Below, piece by piece: positions 11,646 through 23,190 of a DNA stretch of 64,000 bases. Origin of the DNA: Phascolomyces articulosus (lineage: Eukaryota; Mucoromycota; Mucoromycetes; Mucorales; Lichtheimiaceae). A program made the translations under genes and the position numbers. Where the stretch lies: NCBI GenBank assembly GCA_025677815.1, contig JAIXMP010000019.1:558001-622000 (forward strand). The letters are read 5' to 3'. The stretch's first letter is position 1, and each line of letters opens with the position of its first letter. The notes under the pieces were generated by a model that did not search any database, had not been told where the DNA came from, and saw only the letters and a list, made by a program, of their open reading frames with translations.

Positions 11646-13344
11646 ATGACTGTCTCTGATATTTCTCATATTCCCATCATTGATTTTTCTTTATTCAAAA
11701 GTGATCCTGAACAATGTGGTAAACTTATTTTGGATGCTGCTCAAAACGTGGGATTCTTTTATCTTCGTAACTTCGGTTTTACAAGGAATGAAGTAGAAGA
11801 CATGTTTTCTTTGGTAATTCTTCTTTCTTTCGTCAGGTAGTTGTATATATAAAAAGCTAATAATATCTACTCATATCATTCTGCTTAGTCCAAGGACTTC
11901 TTTGACACACCCAAGGAAGAAAAATCGAAATATGCTATTGACAAAGGAAATATTGGTTATTCTTCTGTACGACAAGAAGCGTAAGCTTGTTTACTTTACA
12001 TTTATTTTGTTAAATTATATATTTCTTCATCATTCCCCGATTTATCTTTTTGGGTTTTATCTTTTTGATAGTGTGGATCCAAAAAATTATAGTCAAGGTG
12101 ATTACAAAGAGTAAGTGGTATTATAATATACTTGAATAAAAATGTGCACAGACATTATATATATATAAAGGGAGTAGGAAAGGGAGTGAGTAAAAACCCG
12201 ATCCATCACGATGATGGATGAATGAATGATATTGTAGATTAGAAGATGGTGTGTGCGTCATAATAGACCATCGTTCTGTTATGAAGGTCTATATTCTTAA
12301 AGGAAAGGAGGATAGGGAAGAAGTAGGGGGAAAAGGTTCCTTCCTATACTTTTGCTTGACTCCATGATGATGACTGATACCTTTTTTTTAAAAACAAACT
12401 TTATTATAGATCATTTCATATTGGCAAGTTTAAAAATGATGAACCTTCTCAACCATTACCATCCGTATTTGATGCTGAAAAGGATAAAGTCAATAAATTT
12501 GTTACGGTAACTATAAATGATTATATGAAATGATGATGATTTGACAACAAATAACAACACTATATATTAATTCTCTCCTTTTCTATGTGTATAATAGGGA
12601 TGTCATACCATTGTTACTCAAATCATGGAGTGTTTGGCCATTGCGTTAGAGGTAAGATATATATTTTATTATGGAGTAAAGAAAAAAAAAAGTCTGGAGT
12701 ATATTTTTTACAAAATAGGAGGAAACGAAGGATGGAATAAAAGGGATACGAGAAATCCCATCTTTATCAAAAATGATATTCATATATGAAAAATATAAAA
12801 GATTCCTGAATCTGAAGGTGGCCGAACATGGTTTTCAAGTCGACATGCTTATGATACACCATCCAATGATGTTCTTCGTGTTTTACACTATCCTCCATTA
12901 AATCATCCTAATGAAGTCGATGATATTCGTATTGGTCGTCATTCTGATTATGGATCCTTGACCTTATTATTTCAAAATGGAGTAGGAGGGCTTCAAATCC
13001 AAGCCAATCGTGATGCTCCCAATGAAGAAAGTATCAAATGGTTAGATGCCCCTGTAGTGGATGATTGTCTTACAGTGAATTTAGGTGATTGTTTAGAATG
13101 GTGGACATGTAATGTTTTACGTTCAACCAAACATCGTGTCATTTTCACACCTGCCACACAAATGAAACCTCGTTATAGCATGGCTTATTTCTGTCAAGGA
13201 GGTCAAGCGAAATTGGAACCTGTACCTAGTCGCTTTATTCCTCAATCTGAAGCTCATGCCTTGACAAAGAATGACGATGGATCTCCATTAACGGCTGCTC
13301 AACATTTAGCCATGCGATTGAATGCAACTTATAGTAGTTATTAA
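11646..13344 (+). CDS. 2-oxoglutarate/Fe(II)-dependent dioxygenase, isopenicillin N synthase-like
   Basis: Six exons: 11646-11813, 11889-11980, 12072-12110, 12410-12506, 12598-12651 and 12802-13344. The phases are consistent and give 330 aa, the normal size for the family. The N-terminal DIOX_N part begins 'HIPIIDFSLF' and has 'AAQNVGFFYLRNFG'. The jelly-roll core carries the iron triad His197-x-Asp199 ('GRHSDYGSLT') and His261 ('STKHRV'), plus the 2-oxoglutarate-binding Arg274 in 'RYSMAYF'. All catalytic residues are therefore present and the enzyme should be active. Such enzymes couple oxidation of a substrate to decarboxylation of 2-oxoglutarate; fungal relatives act on thymine, amino acids, gibberellin-like or other small molecules. 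The substrate here is not predictable. An in-frame ATG at 11607 would add 13 residues. The ATG at 11646 was preferred because it lies right before the conserved core. Confidence 0.88.
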
Positions 13345-14387
13345 AAAATGTTTTTGTATGTAATCAAAACTATTTTTTTCTCCCTTTTTCTTCTTTACCC
13401 TTTTCTTGTAACCATATTTTTTTTCTATCCATTCCACTTTGCACACAGAGCCCCCCTTAAAAAAATTTATTTGTAGATCAAAATCATAAGGTTGGGTCAA
13501 GAAATAAACTTTTTTTAAGCATTTTCTTCTTCTTGAAACTACCTTGCTTGGTAAAAAAAAAAAAGAATAAAAAAGAGAGGTTATGGAGATTGCCACTCAA
13601 AGAGAATATAAGAAAAAAAAAGGGGAAAAAGAGTTTAAAAAATATACATGTAGGTAATGCAGTCTATTTCATGTGGGGAGAGAAAGAAAGAGATAGAAAG
13701 AAAGGGAGTTGAATGGGTTATAATAGTACTAGTATAGATTTAAATAGAGGAAGCAAGAACAAGAAGATGAACAAGAAGGAGAAGTAAAAAAATACATTAT
13801 ATAAAATTGTACGTTAACTTATATGAATAAAGTATCTACTACTACTACTACTACTACTACTTGTTAGAAGACAAAAGGGGATACTTAATTACTATTATTA
13901 TTGACTGTATATTTATACTATTATCAATATATAAAATCATATACATATAGGATAATATATGATAAATAAAAATACATAAATATATAATAAACATTGAAAA
14001 CGTGGAAAGAGGATATATGCTCTAATATAAACTATAGTTACTTAGCAGCAAATCGTCTAATGGGGAAAGAAGAGGAGTGATAATTAAGGGGGTTCTATTT
14101 TATATTATTTAAAGAGAAGGAGGGGGGGTTGAAAATCTTTTATTGGTTGGTGAAATAGTGATAATAACCATCATCTTCATCATTAACGATATACGTAAGA
14201 GTTATTTACAACAAGGGAAAAAAAACCAAAGGGGAAATCAAAGAGTCCAGTTCCATTTCTTTTTTAGTAATTATTATTCTTTAATCACTATCATTCATTA
14301 ATTATTCTTTGTCCTGCTTAAAATTTTTCATTTGGAAACTTCTTCTGTCTCTTTCTTTCCTTTTCTTTATTTTTATGAAAAATAAAT
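13345..14387. other. Intergenic region between dioxygenase and RhoGEF genes
   Basis: About 1.04 kb of A/T-rich spacer with a (CTA)n microsatellite at 13836-13860, several A/G-rich stretches (13570-13790) and short T runs. It must contain the promoter and leader of the downstream GEF gene. No coding region or RNA was recognised. Confidence 0.55.
13836..13860. repeat. (CTA)8 microsatellite
   Basis: Eight tandem CTA units plus one base in the upstream region of the RhoGEF gene. A simple sequence repeat likely to vary in length between strains. Confidence 0.9.
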
Positions 14388-17300
14388 ATGGCATCCACCA
14401 CAGCAACAACAAATAATGCAGCAGATAATAATGATCATGTGTATGCATATAAACAAACAATATTATTGAATGATGACATACATCACCACCACAATCATCA
14501 TCGAATATCATCTGTACCCAGATCATCCATTCATCTTCATAATGAGGAAGAACCACCTTCTATACCACCGCCGCAACAACAACAAGATTCATCAACTTAT
14601 CCATATTGGTCCAGTAATTGGTTTATGGATGATTCTACTTTTATTACAGATGAATTATTTGGAAAAACTCCGTTTCTTTCTACCACTTCTTCCTCTTCTC
14701 CTCCATTAAATTTTTTCGATCAAGTAGTAGAAGAGCAACGTCGTCATAGTAACGAACATCCTCATCACCATTATAATACTATAGCAACAGTGTATCATCA
14801 TCCTACTATAGCTTCAACAACAACTGAGGCAACAGAAACTCCAATTAGCACGCATAACGACGATAACAATAGTAATCCTCTTCCTATGATGGATCATCCA
14901 CATCATCCTCAACAATATTATAAAAAGAAATCAACTTCCACAACTACTCGAACAGCAACAGGAGGAGGTGGATTACGTACCAAAATCTCATTTGCTTCAT
15001 TATTAAATAAAAAACAACAACAATCAGATATTGCTACTAATACGACAAATATTATTCCACCATCGGCTACAACATTATCAACTTCTTCATCCACTCCGTA
15101 TGAATTAGTTGATTGTGGATTGTCATCTTCATTTTCTTCTGATGGTGATAATTATAGTACTTCTTCTACCATGGCTGTCGTCGATGGTGCTGCTCATCAA
15201 AACTTAATTTATATCAACACACCTACAGGTACCACAACAACACCTCCACGTCCAACAGCACTTCCACGATCTCCTACCAATACCAGTATCGAATCCACTG
15301 CTTCTTCATTAATCATGGCCACTACACAATCCTTTCGTCGAGTCAAATCACTTCATCGATTACGTGAAAAGAAATTAGATACAGTTCCATCCGCACCACG
15401 ACCATTTTCATCGAGTTTTCATTTTTCTTCTGCCATTGTAGACCCAAACAATCCAACTTCCTCCATGATGATGACATCTGCTGGAGGCACACTATCTGCT
15501 GCCTCGGCAAAAAAACTCAACAATGTCATTCAAGAATTATTGGATACAGAAACCGTTTATTTTCAAGACATGCAACTTATCTTGGATATTTATAAAACAA
15601 AACAAGATTTACCCTTTCAGCCTTGGGAAGTGAAAGTAATCTTTGCCAATGTGACCTCCATATTGGATTTTGAACGGATATTGATTCCGTCTTTAAATAA
15701 TGCTTGTGCTCAAGAAAGACCAGTTTATGCGATTGGACGCGTGTTTTTGGAAATGGTAAATATATTTATAAATGACGACCCCAATGGATCATACGATGGG
15801 AACAATGTAAATTTACTTATGCATGAAAAAAAAAACAAATAAACAACTTATTTTAATTAGATGCATCGAATGGACGAAGTTTATTGTGCTTATTGTAAAC
15901 GACATCAAGATGCAATGAATACTTTACAAAATGCTCAACAAACACGTTCTGAAGTGGTTGAATTTTTACAGGTAAAATTATTATTATTATTATTATTATT
16001 ATTATTTAAAAAAAACATGTAAATTAACAGCGATGGGAAAAACATTGTAGATATGTAATAGTGAACTTACAGGTCGAACCACGAGCTGGGATTTACCTAG
16101 TTTATTGATCAAGCCAGTACAACGGGTACTAAAATACCCCTTGCTCTTCCAGGTAAATAAAAAAAATTATGATTCCATCCACAAAGTTATGGTTACGATC
16201 ATCTGCTTCTAGTAGTGGTTTTTGGGTAAAAAAAAAAGGAGATAAAATATGAGGGGTATAAATTATTAATGGATGGTCGTTGATGGATTTTCAGGAAATG
16301 ATCGCTTTAACAAGTCCAGAAGAACATGGTCGTTTATTAGCTGCTGCTCATGGAATACAACAAATTGCGGATCATATTAATGAAATGAAAAGAAGGAAAG
16401 ATCTTGTGGATATGATTGTTAGTGGAGATACCAAGGCTGAATCGCGCGTAGGTAAAACGAATCATGTGTGTAGGTCGTATGTGGAAAGCAAAAAAAAAAA
16501 AAAAAAAAGAGAGAGAGATGAAGGCAGCAGAAAGAAGGGTTGTTGTTCTTGAATCATATGGAAATGTAAATATAAACATACTCATCATTATATATAATCT
16601 ATTTTTATCATACACATTCCTCAATTCATAGAAAGTGTAAGTATATACTGATTTATTATCAACATATAAAATATGACACAATGGAATAATTGATAGATTC
16701 TCACATGAAAAAACGAAATAATAGACATGGGATTAACAAAACAATTGCTCGACGTGCATATCGTTTTAAGCAAGCAGCTGGATTAACCAAAAAGAATACA
16801 GCAACGCAAGATGCACTTTTTGATGCATTATATGAACGTTTCGAATATCAACAGCTGCAAGGGCGACAGTTTGTGCAAGACATGTTAGATTGGTCAATTC
16901 ACATCAAAGATCATTGTCATCGTATTGAATCCTTTGCTTCCTTATTGAATGACTTTTATGGATCTTCTTGGGGTCCTATAAATTCATTTAGCCAAGTGTC
17001 ATTCGATTGCATTGCTCAAGAAATGGTAATTATTATATCAGGAGGGTTAAAGGGATAGAAGTAGTATGAACAAAGCTAAGAAGAATACTAAATAAACAAT
17101 TGTCTTTTTTTTTCGGAATTAATTTTTTAATAGGAAACACATGTAGAAAAAATCATTTCCAATCGAGTCGAAGGATATTTTACGTTATTTGAAAAACCAG
17201 CTCAAGTCATTGCTAAACGATCGAAAAAATTATTAGATCATGATCGTGCAGGAGGTGATCGACAAAAGGACGATGCTTATATTGCCATCAATACTCAGTT

Positions 17301-18484
17301 GGTGGAAGAATTACCACAATTCTTGAATTTAGTGGCGGATTATTTTGAAATTCTTTTGCAAGAATTTAGTACTATACAGTGTCAAACGTATCAACGTTTG
17401 TGGCATGAGTGGTTAAGATTGGAAATGATGCTTTCTTCTTCCAAGGAAGGAAATCATCATCATGACCCTAAGGGTATTGATCTCGATATTCAAAAGAAGA
17501 AAGGTGGCCATTATAGTAGTAGTATGAGTGGTAATGTGGGTGGAATGTCTACTTGTAGTAGTGCCACAGCAACCGCTAGAAAAAAGAATAATCAGCAAGG
17601 GCAGGAACAAGGAAAAAGTATAAGCAAGGGTGATAACATTAGTAGCAGCAGCAGTAATGGCAGCAATAATAACGACGACATTATTCAGGAGTTCCAACAA
17701 CATATGCAGGCTGTACAGGAATGCATGGAAAGTATTTACTCCATTCAGCAATATCGTCAACGCCAACAACAACAACAACAGCATTCAAATCGATCGTCCT
17801 TACAAACAACCGCATCTTCTGCATTATCAGAAGAAGGTGGTGATTTACTTACATGGGAAGAGGCTTTATTGCAAGCTTCTGGTATCACTTCAAGTATTAG
17901 AGCAGCAGCAACGACGACATCCTCCTTATCCACTACCACAGGAACAAGATACAAAAAGAAGCATGATTCTGGTGTAGTTGGTAAAGTTTCTTTTTTACTT
18001 GTAACATAGAAAAGGTGTAAATATTATTTTTATTATTTTGCTAAAGAATAGTTAAAAATCTATATTAGAGAGCAACAATAATAGTTCATTATCCTCCACC
18101 GCAACAGCAGCTGCTATCAAAGATATTGTTATTCCTGACTCAAAAATCATTACTCCAGATGGAATTGGATCTTTTTTCAGCGATTCTCAATTTCAATGTA
18201 TTACCATTCAAGATTTTAATGCAGAGGACGACCAATCAGATCATCTCACAATACGAAAAGGAGATTTATTGCAGATATGGATTCCTTCTAGACCACTGCC
18301 GCCTCCTCCATCATCCTCACCTTACACCACCAAAAATGAAGGAAAGCAAGAAGTGGATCATCATCAAGATAACCATGAAGAAAAAGAAGATGTTGTACCT
18401 GAATGGTGGTATGGCCGATTAGCAAATACTGATTCGTATGGATGGTTCCCAGGATCATGCTGTCAGCCTATTTTACGAAAGTAA
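14388..18484 (+). CDS. Rho-type guanine nucleotide exchange factor with DH, BAR-like and SH3 domains
   Basis: Seven exons: 14388-15755, 15861-15971, 16051-16152, 16295-16451, 16697-17025, 17134-17980 and 18069-18484. Phases agree and give about 1109 aa. The first 370 residues are disordered (His, Ser, Thr and Gln runs). A DH domain follows at about 378-560, with 'NNVIQELLDTETVYFQDM', 'YCAYCKRHQDAM' and the diagnostic 'LLIKPVQRVLKYPLLFQ', which catalyses GDP release from a Rho/Cdc42 GTPase. There is no obvious PH domain; a helical BAR-like region (about 580-800) takes its place, as in the animal protein Tuba/DNMBP. A Ser/Gln-rich linker leads to a C-terminal SH3 domain (about 1009-1107, 'ADDxxxLTIRKGDLL' type, ending 'GWFPGSCCQPI') with an acidic insertion. 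This layout fits a membrane-curvature-linked GEF for polarity, septation or endocytosis. The 245-base intron 4 could hide a micro-exon. Confidence 0.83.
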
Positions 18485-18529
18485 ACTTTATTCTCAATAT
18501 GCTGATCCACCACCATCATTTAACGTTCT

Positions 18530-18576
<47 letters not shown>

Positions 18577-19607
18577 ACTGAGAAATGCTGCATATAAATC
18601 AATCCTATATCTTTCTATATTATAATTTATTTTTGTTTTATTATTAAGTATTATTATTATTAGTATCAGTATTATTCCAATTTTTTCCCTCTGTTCTGAT
18701 TATAATATATCTATTTAATTCTTTCTCTTTCTGATTCAATAAGATTTCACATATATACTACTGATAATAAATATAGCAATTATGGATTTGTAAAATAAAA
18801 TAAACAAGTTATATAGCAAAGCAGCATCTACTAATAATACCATATCCATCGTTTTTCTTAAACGTAAATTTGTGATTCAAACGTTTTCTTGAATTATTAT
18901 TATCAACAGCAACTCTAAAATAGGAAAGTATTGTTGAAATAAATCTTTCTTTGCACAATTACGAACAGTGGATGTAGAAATAGGGGAAGGAGTAGCCATG
19001 GATATAAGTTGCTTATGTGACATGTTGTTTTATAGTGTCATTTTATTGGTAATAATGACATGGATGATTATTGTAAAAAATCGTGATGAACTGTATAAAA
19101 ACAACAAGGATCTTTTATTTTATTTATTTATGATTATATATATTGTTGTTGCTATTGTTTTGTTATGTGATAGAAGCACTCATGTTTATACAAGCGAGCA
19201 AACACCTCATTTCCGTATTAATTACTGTTACTTATCGCTTAAACACCAGAATTACAGTGATAAAATGCAATAATATGTATATGATGAGGTATATAATGTA
19301 CCAGCCTAATCTTCCTAAAATATAGAACAACAAGAGATAATTATTTATTAAACGTTTTTGACAATATAGAGTAATATAGAGTAATAACAATACTCCAATA
19401 AAAAATATTGGGTGTGATACGTAAAAAGGTAGAAAGAAATAAAAGGATGAAAGAGGACAAGATATTTATATAACAAAAAATAGAGTGAAAAAGTTAATTG
19501 GTACACCATTCATCCCATTGCATAGGATCGACACAACAAAAAATTGGGAAGTACGATTAAAATCCTATATATCCGTCCTCTCTTTCAAAAACAAAGAAAA
19601 ATAATAT
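18485..19607. other. Intergenic region with a long poly-T tract
   Basis: The 3' flank of the GEF gene. It begins with a poly-T run of about 35 bases at 18532-18566 and continues as A/T-rich sequence. One hydrophobic open frame (18968-19273, +) shows no family likeness and is treated as chance. Nothing else was seen. Confidence 0.5.
18532..18566 (+). repeat. Poly-T tract of 35 bases
   Basis: An uninterrupted run of 35 T directly downstream of the GEF stop codon, with no target-site duplication or poly-A-tailed element visible beside it. It may be part of the 3' end region or a relic of retrotransposition; the length may also be imprecise because of sequencing. Confidence 0.8.
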
Positions 19608-19937
19608 TTATGTGTGTTCCTTTTGTTTTTGTTTACCATCCACAAGAGCAGCATTAAGGACATCAACTTGACCTTGATTATTATTTGCGGCATTGGCATT
19701 TTGAAGAGCTTCATTGGCACCTTTTGCTTGAAGAATGTCCTTGATAAAAGATATATCACTGGTTTTCATTTGGCCTTTTTGGAGTCTTCCGCCTTCTTGA
19801 TGCTGGGAAGGAGCAGAATTATCCAGAGTATCATAGTCGGATACTGCTTTGTATTGATCATGATGAAGAGGAGTACCCATGGCTATCATGGTACAACATA
19901 TGGCGAAAAAGGCGGCGACAGTAAAGCAGTGTTGCAT
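19608..19937 (-). CDS. Small secreted protein of unknown function
   Basis: A single-exon gene of 109 aa. The N-terminus 'MQHCFTVAAFFAICCTMIA' is a clear signal peptide, with likely cleavage around residues 20-22. The mature part of roughly 88 residues has no cysteine, is rich in Asn, Gln, Lys and Asp, and is probably mostly disordered with one amphipathic helix (about residues 60-80, 'ISFIKDILQAKGANEALQ'). No family was recognised. The ATG at 19937 was chosen over an in-frame ATG at 19997 because only it places the hydrophobic stretch at the terminus and because a TATA-like element lies 76 bases upstream. It is flanked by gene-poor DNA on both sides. It could be a cell-wall, spore or effector-like protein; the sequence does not discriminate. 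Confidence 0.6.
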   Translation of the reverse strand: MQHCFTVAAFFAICCTMIAMGTPLHHDQYKAVSDYDTLDNSAPSQHQEGGRLQKGQMKTSDISFIKDILQAKGANEALQNANAANNNQGQVDVLNAALVDGKQKQKEHT

Positions 19938-21859
19938 TATAAATAGTTTAATGGATAGTAAGTGATGAGAATGTAAGTGTAATAGAGATACTTTCAAACA
20001 AATCTGGGACTTTTTATATATTTTCTAATTGCATTGCAGGTATCATGAAAATCTCTAAATACACCATCATCTTTATCATTTTCGAATAATAATGGCTTAA
20101 CGCTTTAAAATGATGCATTGGGGTACCTTACTTTTTTTTTTAATATATAATGTATTTATCCTTCAATCAGAGGAATAGCAGCAGGAGATAGCACTCCCCC
20201 TTTCCTTCCTTCTTATTTATCGTATATGGTAATTGTTGTTATCTTTTACTATTACAAGTAGACACTGTACAAAAACGCAACAATGATTCTAAAAACATCC
20301 ACCTATACATGCTATAGCGTTACAATAGTAAAATGCAAAGAAGGGTTCTTAAAGAAACAGGCAGGGGAGGAGAAGCAGATACACTCGATGTCTATTATAT
20401 ATAATACGGATCTTTCTTTATCTTTTTAAATAATCGAATTCCTGAAAATTAGCTTAATAAATAGGGAACGCATATATAAAAGTTAGCTACCCACAATTTG
20501 GATTCATTGTCACTGTATCTCTTCGATGTCGTTTTTAAATGATGTAATAATAATCGTTCTTTTGGTTGCTATCATGTTGTCAACATTTTACGTACTATGC
20601 TACGTTATACTATATTCTTAAATCATAAAAAATCATGGGGAATCCGCTTCATAAGAAAATATATGATGAGCAGTATTAAAAACAATACTATTCTAACGAA
20701 ACAAGCGGTCTGTGTTGAATATACTAATGATAGGGTCTCCAAGTCAAAATCATTGATGTTGCTGTCAAATGTGGTGCTTTTCATAAAAATTATTTAAAAC
20801 CCTAGGGATCATCACCATCGGCATGTTAACATTACAACCTGCATAATAATATGCAGTAAAATTTCCATCCGAGCCTTTTCCCAAATTCATTTTATTATCT
20901 GTGAATAGTTCCAAGCGTAATTGGGCATGGTATCCTTTTTGAAACCTGTCGTTATTTTTACGTTACTCCAGTAATTACATAGACAATGGTTTTTTTTTTG
21001 AATAAAAATGTAAATGAAAAGTAGCAGCAAAAGTCAATCAATATCTAAAAGGTCGGAAGCAAAAAAAAAAAAAAAAGAATAGAAAACTGAAAAGCCATGA
21101 AGGGACCAATTTAAGGGCAAGGAGACCAATTACTGCATAAACATGAACCCATCTATTTTTTTTTCATACCATAAATATATGGGCGCGCACTATAAAATGC
21201 AGGATACAATAAATTTCATCGTTTCATATTAGTACTGAATATTGCCCATAATATCATTTGAAATTTATACTTTTCTTTTTGAAGGTCATTCTCTCGAGGG
21301 AAAGGATACAGTTTATATTTGCCTGCAGAAGAACTTTAATAATTTATATATGGCTGTCCGATATATAAACAAGAAGGTATGATTAAATAGCTCTACTTTT
21401 CTATATAATTGATAATAACATTACTGAAGGAAAAGAGAAACGACACAATGTATGTACACGCTCCTTCTTCAGTCCCCTTGCTTTTGTTCAAAAGAGTAGT
21501 GGTTCAAAAAAAAAGCCATTCCTTCCTTGCATAGATATCTACTTATCTTTCAAAATATCTTGAATTAGAAAGAGATAATATGGATAAATATCTTTTTGTA
21601 ATTCAAGGGCGAATCAAAGAATTATTTTTTTATTGATGATATTTATTCTTGGCATTTATGCGTTGACATCAGATTTTTTACAGTGTATGTTATTTATTAT
21701 ACTAGCACCTCGAAACTTATATCAACCATTGAATATGTTACTAATAAATGCAGCAGGGTTAAAAACAATACTGTTGGATCTTTATGAGATACACAGCAAA
21801 CGTATTAATAACAGCATGAAGCACTTTACCTATTACGACACATTATCAACCTTATGAAT
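19938..21859. other. Gene-poor spacer before the transposon-rich interval
   Basis: About 1.9 kb of A/T-rich sequence. Apart from the promoter of the secreted-protein gene, only short open frames without family likeness occur (for example 20597-20797 and 21633-21857 on +). No repeat or RNA gene was recognised. Confidence 0.45.
20013..20020 (-). promoter_or_regulatory. Probable TATA box of the small secreted-protein gene
   Basis: Read on the minus strand, TATATAAA lies 76 bases upstream of the ATG at 19937. Spacing is suitable for a fungal core promoter and it supports the shorter reading of the gene. Confidence 0.45.
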
Positions 21860-22345
21860 TGATTATCACTGTATTGATCCAACAGCAATGTTAGGTGTTT
21901 TAAAGTCTTTTGGAAGGAGGCAAGGCAGTAATGGAAAATCGGGTTTCCTGAAACTCGGTTTACAAGGCATTCATCAGATGGGCGAGGATATTCTTGAAGC
22001 CTGTGTTGGAATTCAACTATTGACAAGACTTTCTATACACAAAGAGCAATACCTGTTATGAGTATGATCAAACATGCGTCAAACAGTTTATTCAAAAGAT
22101 TGCCCGACTTCATTCTTCATTATCAATTTCTTTCCATCGGTGGCATAGTAATGACAATATATGAGTTACAAATTATCAGCACAACAAACACTACTTTATC
22201 AAGAGTTTGGCCCAGGAATGTAAAAGAAACTATGGATATTGATCAGCCTCGGGTTAATGATGGTATGGAATGTGGCTTTAATCCTGATTTCGATGATAGT
22301 ACATTTGTAGAAGAAAATTATTTTTGTACTCTCTCATATTTATAA
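21860..22345 (+). pseudogene. Decayed protein-coding remnant, probably mobile-element derived
   Basis: Between 21860 and 22345 several consecutive plus-strand stretches read like protein but in shifting frames. One piece (about 21863-22060) is open with 'SGFLKLGLQGIHQMGEDILEA'-type sequence; another has 'CVKQFIQKIARLHSSLSI' and then 'QHNKHYFIKSLAQECKRN'. Neither has a proper start, and stops and shifts separate them. No family was recognised. Because they lie directly before a broken reverse transcriptase on the same strand, an origin in the upstream part of the same LINE-type element is likely but unproven. Confidence 0.3.
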
Positions 22346-22509
22346 ATAAATTGCTTTCATGAATAATAAAATATGAGGAATAAAACAAGTCTAAAACATA
22401 TCCATTGACTTTATCAGATATAAACCAGATATATATTATTGCTTTATTCAATAGAGTGATATATTAGAGCATAAAAAATAAATGGAGAATGGGCTGGTTA
22501 ACAAAATAC

Positions 22510-23190
22510 CTTCAGTGAACTGGTTGTTGTAATAAGCAATGGCACAGGAGCAATGCTCAAACCGATTAGGCAACCTTTATCTCAAATACTAAGTAAGTTT
22601 TTTAAACTTTGCTGATGTCGGTCATGGATACCTATATCTTGGAGTACAGCACAAGTAGTTCCCATCTATAAAAAGGGAGACCCAACAGCAACCACAAATT
22701 ATCGACTGATTAGTCTGACCAATGTCATCAGGAAGCTATTTGAACGTTGTCTGTTACCCAAGATCCTCAATTCAATGTCATCACTAGTTATAGAACAAGG
22801 GGAATTCCGCCATCATCGTGGTGCTCTTGACCGAGCCTTTTCGCTCCACGTACTCATTCTACAACACCAACAACAATACAACAACTCACCTGTACTTGTT
22901 TTCCTTGACATTAAATCAGCATATGATTTAGTAGAACGTGGTATCATCTGGTCAACGTTGCGGAAACACCTGCCGAGCGCTCTGTTCTACTTGATCCGCT
23001 ATATGTTTGACGATGTACACATTGCTGTAATACTACCACATCATCCACACTAGCTTAGCTTTTCGTCCTAAAAGAGTGTTTTTCAGCTGATCCCATATAA
23101 CTTTTATTTATACTTAATTTTCACCACAAAGTACCGCAAGGAAACGACCATATGCCTATAGGCGCAGGTCAATTCAGTCTTCTACAATAA
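22510..23190 (+). pseudogene. Fragment of a non-LTR retrotransposon (LINE) reverse transcriptase, inactivated
   Basis: The frame through 22535-23053 reads as the fingers and early palm of a LINE reverse transcriptase. Landmarks are 'WSTAQVVPIYKKGDP', 'NYRLISLTNVIRKLFERC' and motif A 'FLDIKSAYDLV', followed by 'RGIIWSTLRKHLP'. An in-frame TGA at 22613-22615 interrupts it where family members usually have an aromatic residue. The frame is lost after 23053, although scraps such as 'AFRPKR' and 'PQGNDHMPIGAGQF' continue to about 23190 in other frames. The catalytic YADD box, thumb, RNase H and endonuclease were not found. The copy is therefore 3'-truncated and dead. LINE elements move by target-primed reverse transcription and are common in Mucoromycota genomes. 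Confidence 0.75.

Noticed and set aside
18968..19273. Hydrophobic 101-codon open frame downstream of the GEF gene
   Set aside because: Composition follows the A/T-rich DNA, there is no family likeness, and it has no supporting promoter or splice sites.
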